A stretch of DNA of 59,159 bases from Lactiplantibacillus pingfangensis (GCF_005404945.1 NZ_BJDG01000022.1:1-59159), one strand, 5' to 3'; counted from the stretch's first letter, positions 10,871 through 21,391 are shown. Notes: generated by a model not told the origin, from the letters alone. Numbers and translations: made by a program.

Positions 10871-11788
10871 ATGGAACGATTAGCAGTGAATTTAGCAGGT
10901 GTCACGTTAAAGAATCCGGTGATGCCCGCCAGCGGGACTGCCGCTTATGGTCAAACAATGGCGACGCAATTAGATTTAGGCGCTTTAGGTGGCTTGGTGA
11001 TCAAGTCCACCACCGCGCAACCACGCGAAGGGAATCAACGACCAACAACAGCCCCAACGACAGCTGGCTGGTTGAACGCGATTGGGTTGAAGAACCCTGG
11101 TATTGACAATGTGCTGGCTGAAAAACTTCCTTGGTTAGCCGAACATTATCCAACACTGCCAATTGTCGGCAGTGTTGCGGGGAGTACCTTTGATGAATAC
11201 GTTGCGGTGGCTAAAAAAATGACGACGGCCCCAAATGTGAAATTGTTAGAAATTAATATCTCGTGTCCAAATGTGGACCATGGTGGCTTAGCCTTTGGCA
11301 CAGATCCAGTATTAGTTAAAGATTTGACACAAGCCATCGTGGCCGTTGTGAACAAGCCGGTGTTTATGAAGTTAACGCCTAATGTGACGGATATCATCCC
11401 AATTGCTGCCGCTGCTGAAGCTGGTGGGGCAGCCGGGTTAACGATGATCAATACCTTAACTGGGATGGGGATTGATTTGAAGACTCGCAAGCCGATTCTG
11501 GCGCACGGTACGGGTGGTTTATCTGGCAAAGCCTTGCATCCAATGGCTGTTCGGATGATTCATGATGTCCGTCAACAAACCAAGTTACCAATTATTGGAG
11601 TCGGCGGTGTCTTCACGCCGGAAGATGTTTTGGAATTCTATTTGGCCGGCGCCAATGCGGTTCAAGTAGGGGCGGCGACGTATGGTCACCCAACTGCTTG
11701 TACCGATATTATTACTGGTTTACCCGCCGCAATGGATAAGTACGGCATGTCGAGTTTAAGCGAGTTAATCGCGGAGGTACAAGGATGA
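10871..11788 (+). CDS. pyrD: Dihydroorotate dehydrogenase, class 1B-type catalytic subunit
   Basis: Oxidises dihydroorotate to orotate; a 305-residue FMN TIM barrel. The class 1 signature NISCPNVDHGG with the catalytic Cys, and MINTLTGM, DLKTRKPILAHGTGGLSG and GVGGV match class 1B enzymes, which normally work with the iron-sulfur flavoprotein PyrK. No pyrK is in this operon; in Bacillus it lies next to pyrD. The electron acceptor is therefore open. I place the start at ATG 10871 (AGGGGATCGAC before it), not at the upstream in-frame codon 10832, which lies inside pyrAB. Overlaps pyrF by four bases. Confidence 0.93.
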   Translation: MERLAVNLAGVTLKNPVMPASGTAAYGQTMATQLDLGALGGLVIKSTTAQPREGNQRPTTAPTTAGWLNAIGLKNPGIDNVLAEKLPWLAEHYPTLPIVGSVAGSTFDEYVAVAKKMTTAPNVKLLEINISCPNVDHGGLAFGTDPVLVKDLTQAIVAVVNKPVFMKLTPNVTDIIPIAAAAEAGGAAGLTMINTLTGMGIDLKTRKPILAHGTGGLSGKALHPMAVRMIHDVRQQTKLPIIGVGGVFTPEDVLEFYLAGANAVQVGAATYGHPTACTDIITGLPAAMDKYGMSSLSELIAEVQG

Positions 11789-12507
11789 GTCGACCAGTCA
11801 TTATTGCCTTGGATTTTCCAACTGCAGATCAAGCCTTAACCTTTTTAGACCAATTCCCAACTGGGATTAACTTAACCGTTAAAATTGGGATGGAATTATT
11901 TTATGCGGCAGGTCCTCAAATCGTCCAAGCGATTGAAGCGCGCGGTCATGCCGTTTTTCTTGATTTGAAATTACATGATATTCCGAACACTGTCGAAGCC
12001 GCGATGCGCGTCATTGGGCGATTAGGGGTGCGTTACACGACTGTGCATGCAGCCGGGGGTCACGTGATGCTCGCGGCGGCCAAGCAGGGATTAGTTGCGG
12101 GTGCGACTGAACGCGGACTATCAGCGCCCAAGTTACTCGCAATCACGCAATTAACGTCGACCAATCAGGCCATGTTAAATACCGATCAACAAATTGCCGG
12201 TAGTGTGCAAGCTAGTGTGGTTCACTATGCTGAACTTGCGCAGGCCAGTGGTTGTGACGGTGTGATCTGTTCGGCTCAAGAAGTCGCCGCCATTCATGCG
12301 GCGGTTGGGCCAGACTTTATTGGGATCACGCCTGGCATTCGCCCAGCCACTGCGGCAGCTGATGATCAACAACGGGTCATGACGCCAACTGCCGCGGCTA
12401 AAGCGGGCAGTAATGGCTTAGTGGTCGGTCGGCCAATTACGCAAGCAACGGATTCAGTGCAAGCTTATCAACAGATTTTGACAGAATGGAGTGCAGCTAA
12501 TGACTAA
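11785..12507 (+). CDS. pyrF: Orotidine 5'-phosphate decarboxylase
   Basis: Last step of UMP synthesis: decarboxylates OMP to UMP. A 240-residue TIM barrel with the catalytic motif DLKLHDIPNTV (Lys and Asp residues of the active site) and a C-terminal phosphate-binding GLVVGRPIT. Starts with ATGA overlap to pyrD (ATG 11785) and overlaps pyrE by eight bases. Confidence 0.96.
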   Translation: MSRPVIIALDFPTADQALTFLDQFPTGINLTVKIGMELFYAAGPQIVQAIEARGHAVFLDLKLHDIPNTVEAAMRVIGRLGVRYTTVHAAGGHVMLAAAKQGLVAGATERGLSAPKLLAITQLTSTNQAMLNTDQQIAGSVQASVVHYAELAQASGCDGVICSAQEVAAIHAAVGPDFIGITPGIRPATAAADDQQRVMTPTAAAKAGSNGLVVGRPITQATDSVQAYQQILTEWSAAND

Positions 12508-13138
12508 AATTGCAGCAACAATCGCAAGTGACCTTTTACGGATTCAGGCCGTGACATTGCGGCCAAATGACCCATTTACTTGGGCCAGTGGCATGCATAG
12601 TCCGATATACACGGATAACCGGTTGACGATTTCATATCCAGACGTTCGCACACATATCGCGGAAGGCATTGCCGCGATTATTCGCGAACAATATCCTGAT
12701 ACGGCAGTCATCGCCGGTGTTGCAACGGCGGGAATTCCACACGCTGCCTGGGTGGCTCAGATTCTGTCATTACCGTTGATTTATGTGCGGTCCAAGCCTA
12801 AAGATCATGGTGCTGGCCGTCAAATTGAAGGCGTTTTGAAACCGGGTGAAAAAGTTGTCATGCTGGATGATCTGATTTCGACCGGTGGCAGTGTGTTGCA
12901 AGCGGCAAAAGCAGTTCAGGCGGCTGGTGGCGATATTCAAGCCGTCGGGTCAATCTTTAGCTATCAGCTGGCTGCGGCGACAACGAACTTTGCCGCGGTT
13001 AAGTTACCGTTATTCAGTTTGACAAACTACACTAGCTTGATCGAAGTAGCACGGCAAGCCGATCAGATTACGGCCGATGAATTAGCGTCATTGCACGCTT
13101 GGCGCCAAGATCCGGCTAGTTGGGGTGCCCAGCATTAA
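12500..13138 (+). CDS. pyrE: Orotate phosphoribosyltransferase
   Basis: Joins orotate and PRPP to give OMP. 212 residues, with WASGMHSPIYTDNR for orotate/PRPP binding and the PRPP motif VVMLDDLISTGGSV. ATG 12500 is preceded by TGGAG; the in-frame GTG at 12491 sits in that site and is less likely. Last gene of the pyr operon. No classical terminator follows at once; repeat A2 begins 75 bases downstream. Confidence 0.95.
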   Translation: MTKIAATIASDLLRIQAVTLRPNDPFTWASGMHSPIYTDNRLTISYPDVRTHIAEGIAAIIREQYPDTAVIAGVATAGIPHAAWVAQILSLPLIYVRSKPKDHGAGRQIEGVLKPGEKVVMLDDLISTGGSVLQAAKAVQAAGGDIQAVGSIFSYQLAAATTNFAAVKLPLFSLTNYTSLIEVARQADQITADELASLHAWRQDPASWGAQH

Positions 13139-13212
13139 CTTGACAATTTGCTAATAACTCCCGCTGTGTCAATAATCAGCACATGTGGATTTAATTAAAG
13201 CGGACTGCTTCC

Positions 13213-13383
13213 GGTTGGGACTAATGCCATGCGGTCGTGGGACCGGGCCAAGCCAAGTACGTCTTGACCCTCGCCCGGAACCCTTGCCAAAAACGCAAGT
13301 GTCCCGGACCGTCCGTGGCGTAACGTCGGCAAAAAACAGCCGATGTAACGCCACCATCACGACCGATGGCATCAGTCCCAACC
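13213..13383 (+). repeat. Intergenic repeat family A, copy A2
   Basis: About 171 bp in the 0.9-kb gap after pyrE. Outer stem GGTTGGGACTAATGCCAT with ATGGCATCAGTCCCAACC; second stem CGGTCGTG with CACGACCG; hairpins GGGCCAAG..CTTGACCC, CCTTGC..GCAAG and GGCGTAACGTCGGC..GCCGATGTAACGCC. The tail from 13391 to about 13500 (CTTAGTGGAG ... GTGCAACGATT ... GACGGAGCAC) matches the second module seen behind A3 and A4. Reading frames across it are not conserved between copies. Confidence 0.88.
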
Positions 13384-13584
13384 TCCAGCTAATTAAACTT
13401 AGTGGAGGCCAGTGAACCAAAGTGCTGTGGGGCAAAACACACTTTGGCTGTTGTTCATCGTGCAACGATTCTAATTGACGGAGCACACGTTTAGATTGTG
13501 GCGGATTCCGTCTATCAGCACCATTTGATGAGCTTAAACGTATTAAGAAATTTAACCACTAGTTACCATAACTTTGCGTAGGTC

Positions 13585-13647
13585 AAAAAAATCAGTCGAA
13601 CATTACTTGAAGAAAATTTTCAAGTGAGGCTCGACTGATTTTTTTAT
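13585..13647. terminator. Strong intrinsic terminator, possibly for both strands
   Basis: AAAAAAATCAGTCGA and TCGACTGATTTTTTT form the stem, with an inner CACTTGAAA-type pairing. A on the left and T on the right make it work in both directions. It ends any read-through from pyrE and repeat A2. Confidence 0.8.
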
Positions 13648-13714
13648 GTCAATGGTAATCACGTTGTCGGAGTTTATTGGGATATGGGCCAACTTTAAAA
13701 GAGTGGACAGATAC

Positions 13715-13868
13715 AGCCGTGAGGGGGCTTCGTTTGGGGCTCAGCCGTGGCATTTGACTTAGCGCGGTGGTTTGGCCGCGGTTAGTCAAAAACCAGCTTT
13801 TGAGACCGCTTTTTGGCTCAAAAATGGTTCATGGCGTTCCAGCCCCAAACGAAGTCCCCGGTAGGCGG
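13715..13868 (+). repeat. Intergenic repeat family B, copy B1
   Basis: About 154 bp. Outer stem GGGGGCTTCGTTTGGGGCT with AGCCCCAAACGAAGTCCCC; inner GCCGTG with CATGGC; hairpin TTTGACT.GCGCGG..CCGCG.AGTCAAA; hairpin ACCAGCTTTTGAG..CTCAAAAATGGT. Flanks also recur: CAACTTTAAAAGAGTGGAC on the left resembles the left flank of B2, and CCACTATTCACTAAT on the right resembles that of B3. It follows repeat A2 by about 330 bases. Confidence 0.88.
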
Positions 13869-14046
13869 AAATTCACCACTATTCACTAATTAATCAATTG
13901 ACCAACGGAAACTCTTAACAGTGGTGAAATTCAAGAAAAACTTACCACCTACGATAGTGTCAGGAGTCTTTGTTTGTTGTCATAAATATGCGATAATGAG
14001 ACATAATTACATAGAACGTTTGTTCAGATTAAAGGGGGAAGTCACT

Positions 14047-17000
14047 GTGAGTTTACAATTTGTACTGGGAACCGCAAAGTATGATCATCGCCAAACAATG
14101 GTGCAACAACTTGTGACCGCATTGCAGACGGCACACAACGATGACCAATTTTTCTATCTGGTGCCCAACCATATCAAGTTCGATACCGAAGTGGATGTGC
14201 TAAACCAACTGGCCCAAGCGACCGGTCAAAATAAACAGTTGTATGCACAGACACAAGTGCAAGTCTTTTCATTTACACGGTTAGCCTGGTATTTGATGAA
14301 AAATGAGGCGGAATATCAAGTACCACGGCTTTCGGCAGCTGGGATTGATATGTTACTCTATCGGATTTTGCGGACGCATCAGGATGAGTTACGGTTATTC
14401 GGTGGCGAAGTTTCTCAAACTGGGTTTATTACGCAATTAGCTAAAGAAATCACCGGCTTGCAGACGGCCAACTTGACGCCAGAAGATCTGACGCAATTGG
14501 CGGAACAAGCGCCAGCTGGTGATTTAAAAGCAAAATTACATGATTTAGCCATCGTCTATGCTGATTTTATGATGGCGACCGCTGGAAAATATTTGAAGCC
14601 AGTGGATGTCTTGGCACAACTGAATACGTATTTACAGCATCAGGATTTAAGCAAGATGCACGTCTACTTGGAATTGGCGGGTTTTGCCCAATTGCCTGGA
14701 CAACAACAGGCGCTCATCACTACGATGTTAGAACGCGGCGCGCAAGTCACGATTAGTTTGATGTTGGATAAGGCCGTCACGCAACAGTTACCAGAAAATG
14801 GGAGTTTGTTCTACCAAACTGGACGCTTATATTATCGGCTTTTTCAGTACGCGCAAGTTCGGAAAATTCATGTTGGCTTAGATCTCAAAGCAAGCCAAGT
14901 GCGTGTTAGTCCAGGACTAGCCGCGCTGGATGACTATTGGCGTGGACACCCACAACAGGGGAGTGGGCACGAGCCAAAAAACGATGCCCTCCGTCTTTTT
15001 CGGACTGATAGTCGCCAAACTGAATTAGCACAAGTTGCCCGTCAAATTCGCCAACTAGTTGCCAGCGGTCAGAATCATTATCGAGACTTTTTAGTGATTA
15101 CTCGGCATTTAGCAAATTATCAAACCATGTTAGCACCCATTTTTCAAACGCAACAAGTACCGTATTTTGTTGATTTACAACGTTCAATGGCGGATCACCC
15201 GTTAGTGGAATTAATTGGCGCCTTGTTTGAGTTGGATGCGAAACATTACCAATATCGTGATGTTATGCGAGTCCTCAAGACTGAGCTCTTGATTCCGATG
15301 GTGGATGGTCACCCGATGTCATGCCAGGCGTATCGTCAGGCGGTTGATTTGACTGAAAACTTCATTTTGAAAAGTGGTTATGCCGGACAACGGTGGTTGG
15401 ACAAGGCTGATTGGCAATATTTCCAGTTTACATCCGGTGATGCCGGCGTGGAAACGGCTGAGAATGCCGCCATCACGGCCCAAATCAATTTGATTCATCA
15501 TTTTGTGGCGCAGATCTTTCCACCGTTCTTTAAACAGATGACGGCGGCGAAGGATGGTCGAACAGCTGCCACTATCCTGTTCGATTTTCTGACCAAAAAT
15601 GGCGTTGATCAACAATTGCTGACTTGGCGTGACCAAGCGCTAGATCAGCAAGACGTTGTCGCCGCAGCAGAGCCTGAACAGACTTGGCAAGCCTTCTGTA
15701 ACATGCTGGATGAATATGTCACGCTACTTGGGACGGCACCGTTCGAATTGACCGACTTCTTAGCCTTGCTACAAGCCGGATTTGAAGGTGCCAGCTATTC
15801 TCAAATTCCGTCCACCCTTGATCAAGTGTTAATTTCAGAAAGCGGGATGGTTCAAAGTCAACAGCGAAAAATTGTCTTCATGATTGGGGCAACGGATCTC
15901 GTGATGCCCGATCGGATTATGACCAATGACTTGTTGAGTGACGTTGATAAGGAAGCCTTGCAAGCGTCGATTGATCAATTGCCTGGTGATCATTATTTGA
16001 GTGATTCAGCCGTCATTCAGCTTGGTGATGAACGTTGCTTGAATTACTTAGCCTTCATGAATGGGACGGAACAATTGATTTTTAGTGCACCATTGAAAGA
16101 TGATCAGGAAACTGATCTGGGCTTGTCTAATTATGTGAAACAAATTCAGCAACACTTCAAGTTACCGATGGCCGTTTATTTTGGGACTCCAGATCCAACG
16201 GCGACGAAGGTTGCCCCATTTATTGGGACGAAGCGTCGAACAATGACCCACGTGATTCAAGTTTATCGTGAGCTCTTAACTGAAAATACCGACCGTAATC
16301 GTGTCGGAGCCCCGTTAAAGCCAGCGCCGATCTGGGTCTGGCTACGGCGGCAATTGACCAATGACCCAGAATTTGGCAAACAGGCGCAACACTTATTAGC
16401 TGGACTCAGCTACCAGAATCGCCCAGTACCGTTAAAACCAGAAGCGGTCAAAGCGTTGTATGGGAATCAAATTTATACGTCAATTTCGAAATTAGAAGAA
16501 TTTTATCGCAATCGTTATGCGTACTTTTTAAAGTATGGCTTAAAATTGCAAGAACGTGATGTTTTTGAACTGTCAGCGGCTAGTACCGGCGAGTTTTTCC
16601 ATGCTGTCTTAGATGGGTTAGTTAAGGCCGTTCGTGCCGACAACCTATCATTGGCGAGTTTAGCAGATAGCCAATTAGAGCACTATTTAGGTCAAATCAC
16701 GACTGAAGTTTTGGCCCAGCCGCAATTTATGATTTTATCGAGTTCGAATCGGATGGCCTATTTGCGACAACAACTGATTAATACAGTGAGTCAGATTGCC
16801 TATGCGATCCGCAATCAAAGTTTACGTTCCGCCGCACAGCCCGAACAGACCGAGTTGTTGTTCGGAAATGTTGGTAAAGAACAAGGCTTAAAGGCGTTAG
16901 ATTTTCAAGTTGATGCGCAACACAGTGTCCATGTTCGTGGGAAAATTGACCGTTTAGATCAGATTCAGGTTGCTGATCAGCGCTATTTAGGAATCGTTGA

Positions 17001-17637
17001 TTACAAATCGTCGGTGCATCGCTTTGATTTTCAAGAGGCCTACTACGGAATTGCGATGCAGATGTTGACTTATTTAGACGCAGTTTTGCGCAATGAACGT
17101 GAAATCGTGGCGGATCCGCAAGCTAAAGTAAAATTGGCGGGGGCGTTGTATATGCATATCCAAAATCCAACGTTGAAGCCGAGCGACGTCAAGACTGGTT
17201 TTGAAGCAGCCATGTTGAAGGCTAACAAGTATAAAGGAATTTTGTTGGATGATCCCGAGCTGTTAGCAAAACTTGATACCGATTTGCAAAAGCAATCCGG
17301 CGTCTCAAAAATTTATCCGTTCAGACGGAAGGCTTCGGGTGAATATAATCATGTCAGCAGCCGGACACCATCACTCGTGACTGAGGCCCAATTGACACAA
17401 CTGATTGAACATAATCAACAGCTGATTATTGATGCGGCTACGGCAATTTTTGCGGGCTCGTTAGCCCTGAATCCAATGCGGTTAAATGACAAGACAACGG
17501 CATTGCAATATTCACCATATTTGGCAATTATGCAGTTTGATGCCATGTTGCCTGAAAACAATTATCACGATTTGCAACCACTCACACCGAGTGAAGTTTT
17601 AGCACGAATCGCGGCCGGAGGAAACCAAAATGACTAA
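14047..17637 (+). CDS. rexB: ATP-dependent helicase/nuclease subunit B (RexB/AddB type)
   Basis: Subunit of the RexAB (AddAB-like) enzyme that resects double-strand ends for recombination repair at Chi sites. I take GTG 14047 as start (AAAGGGGGAA before it); an open stretch upstream to 13921 looks non-coding. The protein has 1196 residues. It lacks the N-terminal Walker A of AddB and the C-terminal Cys cluster, as is known for RexB, but has a RecB-type nuclease motif GIVDYKSS (about 982-989) followed by GIAMQMLTY. Overlaps rexA by eight bases. Confidence 0.92.
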   Translation: MSLQFVLGTAKYDHRQTMVQQLVTALQTAHNDDQFFYLVPNHIKFDTEVDVLNQLAQATGQNKQLYAQTQVQVFSFTRLAWYLMKNEAEYQVPRLSAAGIDMLLYRILRTHQDELRLFGGEVSQTGFITQLAKEITGLQTANLTPEDLTQLAEQAPAGDLKAKLHDLAIVYADFMMATAGKYLKPVDVLAQLNTYLQHQDLSKMHVYLELAGFAQLPGQQQALITTMLERGAQVTISLMLDKAVTQQLPENGSLFYQTGRLYYRLFQYAQVRKIHVGLDLKASQVRVSPGLAALDDYWRGHPQQGSGHEPKNDALRLFRTDSRQTELAQVARQIRQLVASGQNHYRDFLVITRHLANYQTMLAPIFQTQQVPYFVDLQRSMADHPLVELIGALFELDAKHYQYRDVMRVLKTELLIPMVDGHPMSCQAYRQAVDLTENFILKSGYAGQRWLDKADWQYFQFTSGDAGVETAENAAITAQINLIHHFVAQIFPPFFKQMTAAKDGRTAATILFDFLTKNGVDQQLLTWRDQALDQQDVVAAAEPEQTWQAFCNMLDEYVTLLGTAPFELTDFLALLQAGFEGASYSQIPSTLDQVLISESGMVQSQQRKIVFMIGATDLVMPDRIMTNDLLSDVDKEALQASIDQLPGDHYLSDSAVIQLGDERCLNYLAFMNGTEQLIFSAPLKDDQETDLGLSNYVKQIQQHFKLPMAVYFGTPDPTATKVAPFIGTKRRTMTHVIQVYRELLTENTDRNRVGAPLKPAPIWVWLRRQLTNDPEFGKQAQHLLAGLSYQNRPVPLKPEAVKALYGNQIYTSISKLEEFYRNRYAYFLKYGLKLQERDVFELSAASTGEFFHAVLDGLVKAVRADNLSLASLADSQLEHYLGQITTEVLAQPQFMILSSSNRMAYLRQQLINTVSQIAYAIRNQSLRSAAQPEQTELLFGNVGKEQGLKALDFQVDAQHSVHVRGKIDRLDQIQVADQRYLGIVDYKSSVHRFDFQEAYYGIAMQMLTYLDAVLRNEREIVADPQAKVKLAGALYMHIQNPTLKPSDVKTGFEAAMLKANKYKGILLDDPELLAKLDTDLQKQSGVSKIYPFRRKASGEYNHVSSRTPSLVTEAQLTQLIEHNQQLIIDAATAIFAGSLALNPMRLNDKTTALQYSPYLAIMQFDAMLPENNYHDLQPLTPSEVLARIAAGGNQND

Positions 17638-20600
17638 TTTTACAGCCAGTCAGCAAGCAGTAATTACACAAAAAAATAATAATTTATTAGTTTCAGCTTC
17701 GGCCGGTTCAGGTAAGACCACGGTCTTGATTGAACGGATTATGCGCAAAATTGAAGCGGGCACGAATGTCGATCAACTCTTGGTTGTGACGTTTACGAAT
17801 TTGGCCGCCAAGCATATGAAACAAAAACTAGAAAATCAGCTCAACGCCAAGCTATCAACCTTGTTAAACGACTCAACCGGAGCGGCGACGGCTTCTCCGG
17901 TCGTCAAACGCTTGCGACAACAACTTAATCTACTAGGTGTCGCCAACATCAGTACGTTGGATGCGTTTTGCTTACGCTTAATTCAACGTTATTACTACGT
18001 GATTGACTTAGATCCGGTGTTTCGATTGCTGACAGATAATACAGAAGGGCTACTGATTCGTGATCAAGTCTGGGGCGATGTCCGAGAAAAGTTATACGCT
18101 GACCAAGACTCACGATTTGCACAACTAACCGCGAATTTTTCGAATGACCGTAGTGATGATGGTCTCAGTGCTTTAATCATGCGGCTGTTTGATTTTGCAC
18201 AGTCCACCCCTAATCCGACTGAGTGGTTGCAACAGTTACCGGCGGCCTACACGATTGAAACGCCAACGGTGACCGCATCGGCCTTTTATCAGCAACAACT
18301 ACTGCCGTTACTGCAAGAAACTGGGCAGACGATGCAAGCTAATTTGACGCAAGCAATCGCCGTGGCCCAGACTGGTGAGCTTGAGGACAAGACGATAAAG
18401 GGGTTAACTGAGGCGCAACAGGGGGTGCAAACTTTAGTTGCGCAATTGCCGACCGCCAGTTGGAATGACTTGCGTGAGCAGATTGCGACGTTTAAATTCG
18501 GACGGCTGAAAAAGACTTATAAGGATGAGCCATTACGAACCAGTGCTGCGGCTAACGTTGGACAATTGGTGCAAACGGTGAAGGATCAGTTCAAACAACT
18601 GACTGAAAACTATTTTGCGGCCGATGAAGCACAAGTTATGGCGGTGATGACCGGTTCAGCGGATTTAGTGACGGAACTCGTTCACGCGACGTTGGCATTT
18701 AAACAAGCCTTTGCGGCCGAAAAACGTCAGCGACATGTCTTAGATTTCAGTGACTTAGAACATTTAACCTTGCAAATTTTGACCAGCCAAGACGATAGCG
18801 GGCAGGGGGCCTTAGCCCAATTGCGTGCGCAATTCGACGAAATCATGGTCGATGAATATCAAGATATTAACAGCTTACAAGAAAAGATTTTACAGTTATT
18901 AGCCCGTCAAAATCCGGGAAACATGTTCATGGTGGGTGATGTTAAACAGTCAATTTATCAATTCCGGTTGGCGGACCCGTTATTGTTCTTGCATAAATAT
19001 CATGATTACGGGCAAAATCCAGCACACGGGGATCGGATTGTGTTGGCCGAAAATTTCCGGTCGGTTGAAAATGTTGATAACTTAGCCAATTTAATTTTTA
19101 GCCAACTGATGGATGCACCGGTCGGCCAAATTGATTACGATGATGCGGCCAAGTTGAAGTATGGTCCTAAAGATTATCCAGCTGATCTCGCACAGACGAC
19201 GAGTTTGTTGCTCTATCAATCTGGTAAAGCCGCCGTGGAAACGGATGAGGATGCAGAACCGACAACCTTTTCAATTGACGATCCATCTGAAGGCAGCATT
19301 ACGATGGTGGCGCAGAAAATTTTGGCCTTGAAAGCGCAAGATCGTCCGATTTATGACCGGGGAACCGGAACATATCGGCCCTTCCGATATAGCGATGCCG
19401 CCTTATTGGTGCCTACTCGAAATCATAACTTAACGATAATTGATATTTTTAAGCGGCTGCAGATTCCAATTGTTGTCAACGATGCTCAAAATTATTTTCA
19501 GACGACTGAAATTCGGATCATGATGGCATTGCTGAGTATCATTGATAATCCCTATCAAGATATTCCGTTAGTAGCTGTTTTGCGGTCACCAATCGTTGGC
19601 TTAGACGAAAATCAGTTGGTTTATTTACGCATTCAAAATAAAACTAGCGATTATTTCCAGGCGTTGCGAGACTTTTATGCCGCTTACCCAGGCCGAGAAC
19701 ATGAGGCTTATGGCGATCAGGTCTATGCTAAAATTGATCAATTTATGTCCCAACTGACTGAATTCCGAGATTTAGCCAGACGAAATCAATTGGTCACGTT
19801 GATCTGGCGAATCTATGACCGAACTGGATTTTTGGATTATGTTGGTGGGATGCCAGCAGGTAAGCAACGACAGGCAAACTTGAATGCGCTGTATGAACGC
19901 GCCCATACTTACGAAGCGGGGAGTTTTAAGGGCCTATTTCAATTCGTTCGCTTTATCAAACGGATGCAAGAAAAGGATCAGGATTTGGCAGAAGCGGTGT
20001 CGGAGACTGAAACAGAAGCGGTCAGCGTGATGACGATTCATGGGAGTAAGGGACTGGAATATCCAGTTGTCTTTATCATGGATTTAGACAAACAATTTAA
20101 TCAAAGCGATACGCGCCAGTCGGCCTTGTTAGATCGTGAAGCGGGTATTGGTATCACGTATTTAGATCCGAAAACGCGAGTCAAATATCCAACTTTACCG
20201 CGTTTGATGACCCAACAAGTTGTGAGTCAAAAGTTGCGCGCGGAAGAAATGCGAAAATTATATGTAGCCATCACGCGGGCTGAACAGCAACTTTATTTAG
20301 TCGGCACGGTTGAGTCAATGACCACGGCGGCCGAAAAATGGCGACGCGTGATGCAAGATAAGACGTTAGTGTTGGATGCGCAGTCACGGATTATGGCTAA
20401 AAGTGACTTGGATTGGCTTGGGCAGACCTTAATTCGCCATCCAGATTTAAAAGCTTACTGGGATGGTGAGCAACCCGCTTATTCATTGGCTGAAGACCAA
20501 ACCCGGGTGACGATTGAACTTGGCGACGCAACCTCGGTGGCACCAGTCATCCCGCAATCAGACGCGCCGAATACGGCGGAATCGAGTGCGGTTGACTTGG

Positions 20601-21391
20601 TCGAAGCTGATTTAGACGTTGACGTGGATCAGGTCACACAACAGCAAATTCAACGATTATTGAATTTTAAGTACCCAGATCAAGTTGCGACAGCGACGAC
20701 GGCTTATCAGTCCGTCTCCGAAGTCAAACGGGTCTTTGAAGACCCAGACACGGCGTTGATGCAAGCTAATCCAACGGTCAGTGTCCAGCAATCGCGGCCA
20801 AGTAGTCGTTACGTCACAGAAGAATTGGCGACGCCACAATTTCTACAAACGGCGCAAGCGCCAACTGGGGCGGATGTTGGGAGTGCGACCCACCTGGTTT
20901 TGGAACAACTACCATTAGATGCACCGGTGACGACTGCCGTGGTTGAGCAGACTATTGCTGCGCTGGTCATGAAGACTATCTTGACTGAGCCAGTTGCGGC
21001 CTTAATTGACGTGAATTCAGTGGTTGCCTTCTATGCCAGTGAGTTGGGCCAGCAAATTTTGGCAACACCTAATAAGGTTCATCGCGAAGTGCCATTTTCA
21101 CTCTTGATGCCAACTTGGCGGTTATTTGATGATTTTTCCAAAGATGATCCTAACAAAATTTTAATTCATGGGATTATTGACGGTTATTTGGAAACTGATG
21201 CCGGTTTAATCTTGTTTGATTACAAGACAGATCATGTGGCGCAACCAGCAGCGTTGTTGAAACGTTACACCGGTCAAGTCAAACTATATGCCGCTGCGTT
21301 AAGTTCAATGTACGCGCCACAAGTAGTTGCCGGGCAATATTTGTACTCATTGACCCAGCAGGCGTTAATTCCAGTTCCGAAAAGTTTGTAA
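17630..21391 (+). CDS. rexA: ATP-dependent helicase/nuclease subunit A (RexA/AddA)
   Basis: Helicase and nuclease subunit of RexAB. 1253 residues. UvrD-type superfamily 1 helicase with Walker A SASAGSGKTT (22-31), the DExx box IMVDEYQD, the Gln/Arg motif GDVKQSIYQFRLADP, and VMTIHGSKGLEYPVV. The C-terminal RecB-like nuclease has GIIDG and LFDYKTD (about 1195-1201) followed by QVKLYAAAL. All catalytic motifs appear intact. Cotranscribed with rexB (eight-base overlap, GGAGG before ATG). Confidence 0.95.
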   Translation: MTNFTASQQAVITQKNNNLLVSASAGSGKTTVLIERIMRKIEAGTNVDQLLVVTFTNLAAKHMKQKLENQLNAKLSTLLNDSTGAATASPVVKRLRQQLNLLGVANISTLDAFCLRLIQRYYYVIDLDPVFRLLTDNTEGLLIRDQVWGDVREKLYADQDSRFAQLTANFSNDRSDDGLSALIMRLFDFAQSTPNPTEWLQQLPAAYTIETPTVTASAFYQQQLLPLLQETGQTMQANLTQAIAVAQTGELEDKTIKGLTEAQQGVQTLVAQLPTASWNDLREQIATFKFGRLKKTYKDEPLRTSAAANVGQLVQTVKDQFKQLTENYFAADEAQVMAVMTGSADLVTELVHATLAFKQAFAAEKRQRHVLDFSDLEHLTLQILTSQDDSGQGALAQLRAQFDEIMVDEYQDINSLQEKILQLLARQNPGNMFMVGDVKQSIYQFRLADPLLFLHKYHDYGQNPAHGDRIVLAENFRSVENVDNLANLIFSQLMDAPVGQIDYDDAAKLKYGPKDYPADLAQTTSLLLYQSGKAAVETDEDAEPTTFSIDDPSEGSITMVAQKILALKAQDRPIYDRGTGTYRPFRYSDAALLVPTRNHNLTIIDIFKRLQIPIVVNDAQNYFQTTEIRIMMALLSIIDNPYQDIPLVAVLRSPIVGLDENQLVYLRIQNKTSDYFQALRDFYAAYPGREHEAYGDQVYAKIDQFMSQLTEFRDLARRNQLVTLIWRIYDRTGFLDYVGGMPAGKQRQANLNALYERAHTYEAGSFKGLFQFVRFIKRMQEKDQDLAEAVSETETEAVSVMTIHGSKGLEYPVVFIMDLDKQFNQSDTRQSALLDREAGIGITYLDPKTRVKYPTLPRLMTQQVVSQKLRAEEMRKLYVAITRAEQQLYLVGTVESMTTAAEKWRRVMQDKTLVLDAQSRIMAKSDLDWLGQTLIRHPDLKAYWDGEQPAYSLAEDQTRVTIELGDATSVAPVIPQSDAPNTAESSAVDLVEADLDVDVDQVTQQQIQRLLNFKYPDQVATATTAYQSVSEVKRVFEDPDTALMQANPTVSVQQSRPSSRYVTEELATPQFLQTAQAPTGADVGSATHLVLEQLPLDAPVTTAVVEQTIAALVMKTILTEPVAALIDVNSVVAFYASELGQQILATPNKVHREVPFSLLMPTWRLFDDFSKDDPNKILIHGIIDGYLETDAGLILFDYKTDHVAQPAALLKRYTGQVKLYAAALSSMYAPQVVAGQYLYSLTQQALIPVPKSL

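Noticed and set aside
13921-14046. N-terminal extension of RexB from 13921
   Set aside because: A clear binding site stands before GTG 14047, and the upstream stretch has no family similarity.
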